A DNA stretch of 64,000 bases, from positions 3,968,001 through 4,032,000 of the forward strand of contig CP170561.1 in NCBI GenBank assembly GCA_042701975.1, given 5' to 3'. The notes beneath the pieces were generated by a model. That model was not told the DNA's origin and ran no database searches. It saw only the letters and a list, made by a program, of their open reading frames with translations. This document shows, in pieces, positions 52,663 to 59,642 of this stretch (the first letter of the stretch is position 1; each line of letters starts with the position of its first letter). The translations under genes and the position numbers were made by a program. Source of the DNA: JAFALK01 sp042701975 (GTDB taxonomy: Bacteria; Pseudomonadota; Gammaproteobacteria; Burkholderiales; Burkholderiaceae_C).

Positions 52663-53639
52663 ATGGAAATCTTCGACTACGACAACATCCTGCTGCTCCC
52701 GCGCAAGTGCCGGGTAGAAAGCCGCAGCGATTGCGACACCACCATCGAATTCGGCCCGCGCCGCTTCAAGCTGCCGTGGTGCCCGCCAACATGAAGACGG
52801 TGGTGGACGAACCCATCACCGAATGGATGGCGGCCAACGGTTACTTCTACGTCATGCACCGCTTTGACCTGGACACGGTGGCTTACGCCAAGTCCATGCG
52901 CGAGAAGGGCCTGCTGGTCTCGATCAGCGCCGGCGTGAAGCCGGCCGACTACGCCATCATCGACCGCCTGGCCGCTGAAGGCGTCGGCGCCGACTACATC
53001 ACCATCGACATCGCCCATGGCCACGCCGAAAGCGTGCGCCTGATGATCGAGCACATCAAGAAGAAGCTGCCCAACGCCTTCGTCATTGCAGGCAACGTCG
53101 GCACGCCCGAAGGCGTGATCGACCTGGAGAACTGGGGCGCCGACGCCACCAAGGTCGGCATCGGCCCGGGCAAGGTCTGCATCACGCGGCTCAAGACCGG
53201 CTTCGGCACGGGCGGCTGGCAGCTCTCGGCGCTGAAGTGGTGTGCGCGCGTGGCCACCAAGCCCATCGTGGCCGACGGCGGCATCCGCCACCACGGCGAC
53301 ATCGCCAAGAGCATGCGCTTCGGCGCCTCGATGGTGATGGTGGGCTCGCTGTTCGCAGGCCATGAGGAATCGCCGGGCAACACCGTCGAGGTCGACGGCA
53401 AGCTCTACAAGGAGTACTACGGCTCGGCCTCGGACTTCAACAAAGGCGAGTACAAGCACGTGGAAGGCAAGCGCATCCTCGAGCCCGTCAAGGGCCGCTT
53501 GAGCGACACGCTGCGCGAGATGCAGGAAGACCTGCAGAGCTCAATCTCCTATGCCGGCGGCCGCACGCTGGCCGACCTGAAGAAGGTGAACTACGTGATC
53601 CTCGGCGGTGAAAACGCCGGAGAGCATCTGTTCATGTAA
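52663..53639 (+). pseudogene. guaC: GMP reductase (GuaC type 2), one-base deletion near 52776
   Basis: From ATG 52663 the frame reads MEIFDYDNILLLPRKCRVES as in bacterial GuaC, but after FKLP it leaves frame and stops at 52788. The other frame takes up VPANMKTVVDEPITEW and continues to TAA 53639. One extra G in CTGCCGTGGTG (52774-52780) restores FKLPVVPANMKT and a full 325-residue protein. The catalytic loop GPGKVCITRLKTGFGTGG is intact and there are no CBS domains, so it is GMP reductase, not IMP dehydrogenase. It converts GMP to IMP with NADPH. Likely either a sequence error or a very recent mutation. Confidence 0.85.
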
Positions 53640-53645
53640 GCAGAG

Positions 53646-53671
53646 AAAACGGGGCCTCGGCCCCGTTTTTT
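53646..53671. terminator. Bidirectional terminator between guaC and the PLD gene
   Basis: AAAACGGGGCC-TC-GGCCCCGTTTTTT: a strong stem flanked by A and T runs, serving both convergent genes; it overlaps the PLD stop. Confidence 0.92.
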
Positions 53672-54911
53672 ATTTGGCGACTTCCGGCTCGCCCTTCGCC
53701 GGCTTCGGATAGACCTTGCTGATGTCGATGGGCACAGCGTAGGCCGAGTTCCAGGTCTGCTCATGCAAGGCCGCCACGCGCTGCGCCATCGCCTCGTTGC
53801 GCAGTACCACTTCGATGTTGCGCGACTTGTCCATGTAGCCGCCGCTCCAGTTGCTGGTGCCCACCCAGGCGGTCTTGCCATCGATCACCATCGACTTGGT
53901 GTGGATCACGCGCGAGAACGGCACGAAGCCAGTGCTGGCCTGCGGCAGCGTGACGATCTTGATTTCCATGTTCGGCAGCACGGCCAGGCTCTTCAGCCAT
54001 TGAATGGCCGGCGCCTCGGTGTTCCAGTTGGACACCATCAGCTTGACCTTCACGCCGCGCGCCACGGCGGCGCGGATGGCGTTGTCGATCACCGCATAGA
54101 ACGGCCGCTTGCCGGGCGCATAGCTCAGCGGTGCGTAGTCGAGCAGCTGCACGCGCACTTCGGTCTGCGCTTCAGCCAGCAGGCGCGGCAGCACGGTTTC
54201 CGAATCGCCCACGCCGGGCGGGTTGTAGGCCCGCGGGCTGGAGAGCAGCAGCACCGGTTTCTGAATGTCGAACTCGCTCGACGGCTGCGGCAACGCCGGC
54301 ACCGGCTGACCGGCCGCGATCAGCGCCTGTGCCTTCCAGTCCTGCTCGAAGATGGCTTGCGTCTCGGCGGCCACGGTGGCATCGGTGATGCGCAGACCGG
54401 TCTCGTGGATGTGCTGGAGCGAGCGCCAGTCGAAGTTCTGGCTGCCTACGTAGGCCTCACGGCCATCGACGACGAAATACTTGGCGTGGATGATGCCGTT
54501 GCCGGTGATTTTGGAGTAGTCCAGCGTGCGGAACTCCAAGCCGGGGATCTTCTGCAGGCGCTCCAGCGTCTCGGGCGTCGACATCTTCACGCCCTTGGCT
54601 TCGAGCAGGAAGCGGATCTTCACGCCGCGCTTGGCCGCCGCCTCCAGGCTGTTCAGCACACCGTCCAGGCGGTCGCCGGCCTGGCCCGAGGCGTAGAACT
54701 CGCCGAAGACGATCTCCTTCTTGGCGCCATCGATCATCTCGCGCCAGACCAGGGCCGGCTCGCGCAGATCCGGATTCGTCAGCGTGGTCTCGACCGGCGA
54801 GGTGTGGACCAGTTCGAAGCCAGGGATGCTGAAGTCGGCACGGGCCGGCTGAAGGCCGAGGGCAGCAGCGAGGACAAGACCGGAGGTGAGGCGGGCGGCA
54901 AAGGCGTGCAT
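53670..54911 (-). CDS. Secreted phospholipase D-family protein
   Basis: 413 residues. Signal peptide MHAFAARLTSGLVLAAALG... ends near ARA-DF. Two HKD motifs: HAKYFVVDG (with GSQNFDWRS) and HTKSMVIDGK (with GTSNWSGG). Both are complete, so catalysis is expected. It resembles human PLD3/4-like and endonuclease-type PLDs of Gram-negative bacteria; substrate may be phospholipid or nucleic acid. Periplasmic or secreted. Alone in its unit, with a hairpin upstream that ends the two-component operon. Confidence 0.88.
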   Translation of the reverse strand: MHAFAARLTSGLVLAAALGLQPARADFSIPGFELVHTSPVETTLTNPDLREPALVWREMIDGAKKEIVFGEFYASGQAGDRLDGVLNSLEAAAKRGVKIRFLLEAKGVKMSTPETLERLQKIPGLEFRTLDYSKITGNGIIHAKYFVVDGREAYVGSQNFDWRSLQHIHETGLRITDATVAAETQAIFEQDWKAQALIAAGQPVPALPQPSSEFDIQKPVLLLSSPRAYNPPGVGDSETVLPRLLAEAQTEVRVQLLDYAPLSYAPGKRPFYAVIDNAIRAAVARGVKVKLMVSNWNTEAPAIQWLKSLAVLPNMEIKIVTLPQASTGFVPFSRVIHTKSMVIDGKTAWVGTSNWSGGYMDKSRNIEVVLRNEAMAQRVAALHEQTWNSAYAVPIDISKVYPKPAKGEPEVAK

Positions 54912-54947
54912 GGCATTCAGGCGCGGAGACAGAAGCCGCGCAATGTA

Positions 54948-54968
54948 GCAGCCGCATGTTGCGGCTGC
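54948..54968 (-). terminator. Hairpin downstream of the histidine kinase operon
   Basis: GCAGCCGCA-TGT-TGCGGCTGC, a perfect 9-bp stem, 21 bases past the kinase stop; no clear T-run follows. Confidence 0.5.
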
Positions 54969-54989
54969 GTGGCCGCCTAGCGCCTTGCC

Positions 54990-56096
54990 TCAGCGCAGCA
55001 GAATGCTGGCCTCCAGGCCCGGCCCGGCGTTGCGCAACTCCAGCTCGCTGCCGTGCGCCTGGGCCACGAGCTTGCACAGCGACAGGCCCAGACCCACACC
55101 GCCACTGGCCCGGCTGCGCGAGGCGTCGGGTCGATAGAAAGGCTCGCCGAGGTGCTCCAGCGCCTCCTCCGGCACTCCGGCGCCGTGATCGCGGATCGAC
55201 AGGCGAACGCCCTCTCCTTCGCGCTTCAGCGAAACGACGGCCGGGCCGTGCGCCGGATCGTTGTGGCGCTGGGCGTTCTCCACCAGGTTGCGCAGCAGCA
55301 ACTGCATGCGCAGGGGATCGAGACGCAGGATGGGCAGGTCTTCATCGATGTCCTTGCTCACATCAGCTTCCAGCCCCTCGACCATCGCCGCCAGGTCCAC
55401 ATCCTGCAGTTGCAGCGCACTGTGTCCGCCGCCGAGCCGCTCGCTCTCCAGCAGCGAGCCGATCAGGTCGCGCATCTCGCCCAGGTCCTTCAGCAGCGCG
55501 GTCTTGGACTCGCCCTCCTCGATCAGCTCGGCATGCAGGCGCGCGCGCGTCAGCGGGCTGCGCAGCTCGTGGCTCATGGCCAGCAGCAGCGCGCGCTTGC
55601 CGTCCAGCATGGCCTGGATATCGGTGGCCATTTGGTTGAAGCGGTGGGTCAGATCACCGATCTCGTCATGCCGGAACACCGGCACGCGCATGGAGAAGTC
55701 GCCACGACCATAGGCTTCGGCCGCGCGGGCCAGCGCCCGCAGCGGCCAGACCAATCGGCCCACCGTGGCGAAGGCCGTGCCAATGACCAGCAGCATCAGC
55801 GGCACGGCCCAGAGCGCCCCATAGCTGTGAACCTGAGCGCCATAAACGATGGCGCCCGCCAACAGGGCCAGGACGACGAAGATCGCCACCAGCCGCGCGC
55901 CCAGCGAATGCTTGAACTGTGCATGGTGGTGATGCATGCGGTGGCGCCAGTGGCGGCCGGCGCGGCGGGACCACATCTCCTGGCGGCGGCGATGCAGCTT
56001 GTGCAGCACCTCCATTTCCTCGTGAGTCAGGCCGTGCTTCAGGCCGAACTCGCGGGTCTTGTGCTCTTTGTGCGCCTGGCGTTCTTCTCTTCTCAT
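54990..56096 (-). CDS. Sensor histidine kinase with His-rich cytosolic N-terminus
   Basis: 368 residues from ATG 56096, which overlaps the response regulator stop (ATGA). The first 70 residues are cytosolic, very basic and rich in His (HKEHK, HWRHRMHHHH). Two helices (about 75-120) with almost no periplasmic loop, HAMP, then the H box LAMSHELRSPL with H176, N box NLVENAQRHN, DHGAGVPEEAL and GGVGLGLSLC. With no periplasmic sensor it probably senses through the membrane or a cytosolic ligand such as a metal. Forms an operon with the regulator and the His-rich small protein. Confidence 0.9.
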   Translation of the reverse strand: MRREERQAHKEHKTREFGLKHGLTHEEMEVLHKLHRRRQEMWSRRAGRHWRHRMHHHHAQFKHSLGARLVAIFVVLALLAGAIVYGAQVHSYGALWAVPLMLLVIGTAFATVGRLVWPLRALARAAEAYGRGDFSMRVPVFRHDEIGDLTHRFNQMATDIQAMLDGKRALLLAMSHELRSPLTRARLHAELIEEGESKTALLKDLGEMRDLIGSLLESERLGGGHSALQLQDVDLAAMVEGLEADVSKDIDEDLPILRLDPLRMQLLLRNLVENAQRHNDPAHGPAVVSLKREGEGVRLSIRDHGAGVPEEALEHLGEPFYRPDASRSRASGGVGLGLSLCKLVAQAHGSELELRNAGPGLEASILLR

Positions 56097-56800
56097 GGTG
56101 TCTTCTTCGCCGGCAGCGCAAAGCAATATCCGGCGTTGCGCAGCGTCTTCAGCGCTTCCAGCGGCTCGAGCTTCTTGCGGATGCGACTGATGAGGATGTC
56201 AACGGCGCGGGTGAAAAGGTCAGCCTCCTGACCACGCAGGCTGTTCAGAATCTCGTCCCGGCTGAACACGCGGCCCGGTTCGCGGGCGAGCAGGAGCAGC
56301 AGTTCGTACTCCGTGCTGGTCAGCTCGACGATGCCGTCAGCAGCACGCACCTCGCGGCGCACCGGATCGATGTCCAGACCCTCGAAATGCAGGCCTTGAG
56401 CGAGCACAGGCGCCGCAGGCGCAAACCGAGTGCGGCGCAGGATGGTCTGCAACCGCGCCGCCAGCTCGCGCGGCTCGAAAGGCTTGGCCAGGTAGTCGTC
56501 GGCCCCCAGTTCCAGGCCGACGACACGGTCCGTCAGATCGCCGCGCGCGGTGAGCATCAGCACAGGCATCTGTGATGCCCAGGCCTGCTCACCCGCCCGC
56601 AAGCGCTTGCAGAACTCGAAGCCGTCCATCTCGGGCAGCATGCCGTCCAGGATCAGTGCATCGAAGCGCTCTGCTCCCAGGCGCTGCAGCGCATCGCTGG
56701 GCCGCACGACCTGCTGCAGATCGAAATCGAAGCGCTTCAGATACTGGGCCAGAGGTGGCCCCAGGGCTTCGTCATCGTCGAGCAACAGCAGGCGGTGCAT
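56093..56800 (-). CDS. OmpR-family response regulator
   Basis: 235 residues. LLLLDDDEA with the acidic pocket, D52 in ALILDGMLPEMDG, K104 in AKPFEP, then the winged helix (ELTSTEYELLLLLAREPGRV, RAVDILISRIRKKL). Close to CpxR/RstA types. Between the Spy-like gene (18 bases upstream) and the kinase. Confidence 0.94.
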   Translation of the reverse strand: MHRLLLLDDDEALGPPLAQYLKRFDFDLQQVVRPSDALQRLGAERFDALILDGMLPEMDGFEFCKRLRAGEQAWASQMPVLMLTARGDLTDRVVGLELGADDYLAKPFEPRELAARLQTILRRTRFAPAAPVLAQGLHFEGLDIDPVRREVRAADGIVELTSTEYELLLLLAREPGRVFSRDEILNSLRGQEADLFTRAVDILISRIRKKLEPLEALKTLRNAGYCFALPAKKTP

Positions 56801-56818
56801 CGGGCCTGTTCTTCTTGA

Positions 56819-57253
56819 TCAGCTGAAACGACGCGAACGCGTGCGCATGACGAAGCGCAGCGCCTGCTTCTGCTCGGCGTCCAGGCTGTCGAAGAAATCA
56901 CCGACGGCCTTGATCACGCCAGGGCCGGCGGCGCGCACGGCGTCGAGGCGCGAATCGAGCATCTGCGTGGCGGCAGTGCGATCAAAGCTCTCGCCGGCCA
57001 GCAGGTTCTTCAGGTCCGGCAGGCCGGACTTCATCGCGGCGCGCTGGGTCTGCAGCTCCTTCAGCAGCGTGGCCAGCAGGCCTTGCTGGTTCTCGTTCAG
57101 GTCGAGCTTGCGGCTGGCGCGATGAACGATGTGCTCCAGGAACTCGGAGCCATCGCCGCCGTGCCCTCCGAAGGGGCCATGATGATGACCGCCGAAATGA
57201 TGGCCAAAGTGGTGATGATCGCGAAAGTGACGAAAGGGGTTCATGAATCGCAT
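56819..57253 (-). CDS. His-rich Spy/CpxP-like protein without signal peptide
   Basis: 144 residues from ATG 57253. The first 35 residues are His/Gly-rich (FRDHHHFGHHFGGHHH), then helical LDLNENQQGLLATLLKELQTQR and SLDAEQKQALRFVMRTR, the two LTxxQ-like helices of Spy/CpxP. Known members are periplasmic, but no hydrophobic N-terminal segment is seen here, even in the open extension upstream, so it appears cytosolic. It may bind metal and modulate the following two-component system. Confidence 0.75.
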   Translation of the reverse strand: MRFMNPFRHFRDHHHFGHHFGGHHHGPFGGHGGDGSEFLEHIVHRASRKLDLNENQQGLLATLLKELQTQRAAMKSGLPDLKNLLAGESFDRTAATQMLDSRLDAVRAAGPGVIKAVGDFFDSLDAEQKQALRFVMRTRSRRFS

Positions 57254-57379
57254 GGTGTGTGTCCTCGGTGGTTGTCGTGAAGAGCAGGACCTTCCTGTCT
57301 CAACGGTTCCCATGATTCCGGGATCACGCCTTTGGAGCATCTCACCGCCGTATCGTCGTGTTTCGTTTTATTTCATCGA

Positions 57380-58510
57380 TCAACCGGTGACGCGGTCGAG
57401 TGCCTGCTGAAGGCGAGCGACGGCGGCATCCACATCCTTGAGCTTGTCCAGGCCGAAGAGGCCGAGGCGGAAGCTTTTGTACGCGGGTCCTTCATCGCAG
57501 GCCAGCGGCACGCCGGCCGCGATCTGCAGGCCTTGAGCAGCGAAGACCGCGCCCTTGTGCCAGTCGTCGCGGCTGGTGTGGCAGACCACCACGCCCGGCG
57601 CCTCGAAGCCCGGCGCCGCGACGCTGGCGATGCCGCGCCCGGTCAGCAGCGCGCGCACGCGGCGGCCCAGCTCGAACTGCGCGCTGCGACCCTTGTCGAA
57701 GCCGAGTTCGCGCATCTCGTTCATCGCATCACGCAGGCCGAGCAGCGAATCGGTCGGCAAGGTGGCGTGATAGGCGTGGGCGCCGGATTCGTAGGTCTCC
57801 ATGATGGAGAGCCACTTCTTCAGGTCCATGCTGAAGCTGTCGCTCTGGGTCGAGTCGATGCGTTCACGGGCCGCATCGCTCAGCATGACGAGGCCGGCGC
57901 AGGGGCTGGCGCTCCAGCCTTTTTGGGGAGCGCTGATCAGCACGTCGATGCCGATGGCGCGCATGTCCACCCACGCCGCGCCCGAAGCCACGCAATCGAG
58001 CACGAAAAGGCCGCCAGCCTCATGCGTGGCTGCGGCGACGGCGCGCAAGTAGTCGTCCGGCAGGATCATGCCGGAGGCCGTTTCCACGTGCGGCGCAAAC
58101 ACCACGCCCGGGCGCTGGCGGCGGATGCCTTCCACCACTTCGTCGATCGGTGCCGGTGCGAAAGGAGCTTCGACGCCCTCTCCCACGCGGCGGGCCTTGT
58201 GCACCTCGATCTGCTCTGTCATGCGGCCGGCTTCCAGGATCTGGCTCCAGCGGAAGCTGAACCAGCCATTGCGCACGATGCAGACCTTCTGCCCCTGCAC
58301 GAACTGCCGCGCCACGGACTCCATGCCGTAGCTGCCGCTGCCGGGCACGACGATGGCCGAGCGCGCGCCGTACACCTCCTTCAGCGTGGCCGAGATGTCG
58401 CGCATCGCCTGCTGAAAGCGCTTGGACATGTGGTTCAAGCTGCGGTCGGTGTACACGACCGAGTATTCGAGCAGGCCGTCCGGGTCGAGCTCGGGGCGAA
58501 GGCTGGGCAT
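57380..58510 (-). CDS. Class V aminotransferase (alanine-glyoxylate/serine-pyruvate type)
   Basis: 376 residues from ATG 58510. PLP enzyme: VFAPHVETASGMILPDDYL, FVLDCVASGAAW and the PLP lysine in LISAPQKGWSASP. An N-terminal TDRSLNHMSKRFQQAM stands in the place of the family's start. It would interconvert alanine/serine with glyoxylate or pyruvate; the exact donor is not clear. It lies between the two histidine-kinase genes, with 58 bases upstream and 126 downstream. Confidence 0.87.
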   Translation of the reverse strand: MPSLRPELDPDGLLEYSVVYTDRSLNHMSKRFQQAMRDISATLKEVYGARSAIVVPGSGSYGMESVARQFVQGQKVCIVRNGWFSFRWSQILEAGRMTEQIEVHKARRVGEGVEAPFAPAPIDEVVEGIRRQRPGVVFAPHVETASGMILPDDYLRAVAAATHEAGGLFVLDCVASGAAWVDMRAIGIDVLISAPQKGWSASPCAGLVMLSDAARERIDSTQSDSFSMDLKKWLSIMETYESGAHAYHATLPTDSLLGLRDAMNEMRELGFDKGRSAQFELGRRVRALLTGRGIASVAAPGFEAPGVVVCHTSRDDWHKGAVFAAQGLQIAAGVPLACDEGPAYKSFRLGLFGLDKLKDVDAAVARLQQALDRVTG

Positions 58511-58569
58511 GGGGTGTCTCCTGGCTGCCGTGTCTTGCAGCCATCCTAGCGCCCGGCCCGCTCCCGCGT

Positions 58570-59505
58570 TCAGCCGAGGGTGAGTTGCGCTTCGAAGCCG
58601 ATTTCGCGGTTGCGGAAGACCAGCTGTCCGCCGTGCGCCGCGGTGATGAGCCGGCACAGATGCAAACCCAGGCCCAGGCCGCCGACGGCAGGCGTCAGCT
58701 CATTGCCCGGCCGCTCGATGCGGAAGAAGGGTTCGCCCAGCCGGGGCAGCGCATCGGCCGCCACACCGGGACCGAAGTCGCGGATGGTCAGGCGCAGGCC
58801 CTTGCCTTCGCGGCGCAGTTGCACGCGCACATCGCCGCGCGACTTGTCGTTGTGCCAGAGCGCGTTGTTGATCAGGTTGCGCAGCAGGAGCTGCATGCGG
58901 GTGGCATCCAGCAGCAGTTCGGGCAGGCCTTCGTCGTGCTCGATCAGCAGGCCGGTGCGCGAGAAGCCCTTGAGCAGGCGCAGCAGGTCGCAGGGCGTGC
59001 GGCGCAGCGACTTGCGGCCCAGACCGAGGCGTTCGACCTCCACCAGCGCCGAGACCAGCTCGCGCATCTGCGACAGCTCACCCAGCAGCGCCTCGCGTGA
59101 AGGCCCGGCCTCCACCAGCTCGGCATGCAGCTTGGCGCGCGACAGCGGCCCGCGCAGTTCACGCCGGATGGCCTTGAGCAGCGCTCGGCGGCTCTGACGG
59201 GCATGTTTCATGCGCGCTTCGAGCTGGAACAGGCGATGGGCCACGGCCTCCCAGGCGGGATCGTCGGTGTTGGGTGCATCCCCGGCGCCCAGGGCGGACA
59301 GAGGCAGCAGCATGTCGCGCAGCAGCTGGAAGCCGATCCACAGCAGCAGCAGGAACACCAAAGGCCCCCAGACCAGGCCGTAGGGCAGGAGGAAGGCGGC
59401 GACCATCGTGGCACCGCCGAGCACAGCCAGGAGCGCAAACACCCAGGCCAGGCGCCGGACGGGCTCAGGCGCCAGCCGCTGAAGACGTTGAATCAGCACA
59501 TTCAT
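58570..59505 (-). CDS. Histidine-kinase-like protein lacking the phosphoacceptor His
   Basis: 311 residues from ATG 59505. Two N-terminal helices (about 18-65) and a kinase core clearly related to the gene at 54990 (MQLLLRNLINNALWHN against MQLLLRNLVENAQRHN). The H box reads AIRRELRGPL, with Arg (codon CGT, residue 115) where SHELRSPL has His. N box, DFGPGV and GLGLGLHLC are kept, so ATP binding is likely but autophosphorylation is not. No regulator gene is adjacent. It may act as a regulatory partner of the intact kinase. Confidence 0.85.
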   Translation of the reverse strand: MNVLIQRLQRLAPEPVRRLAWVFALLAVLGGATMVAAFLLPYGLVWGPLVFLLLLWIGFQLLRDMLLPLSALGAGDAPNTDDPAWEAVAHRLFQLEARMKHARQSRRALLKAIRRELRGPLSRAKLHAELVEAGPSREALLGELSQMRELVSALVEVERLGLGRKSLRRTPCDLLRLLKGFSRTGLLIEHDEGLPELLLDATRMQLLLRNLINNALWHNDKSRGDVRVQLRREGKGLRLTIRDFGPGVAADALPRLGEPFFRIERPGNELTPAVGGLGLGLHLCRLITAAHGGQLVFRNREIGFEAQLTLG

Positions 59506-59642
59506 AGAGTTAGGCCTGCAGCGTAACAACTGCGCGGGCGGCATGCCGTTTCGGTTTGTATCGCCTTCTACAATCGCGCTCTCCCTGAAAGCCTCCAAAA
59601 ACCGTCAACCCGAAGCGGCCCCGAGCCGCCAGCAGCTCCGTC

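Noticed and set aside
52663..53639. IMP dehydrogenase
   Set aside because: No CBS domains and the loop GPGKVCITRLKTG and length of 325 residues match GMP reductase.
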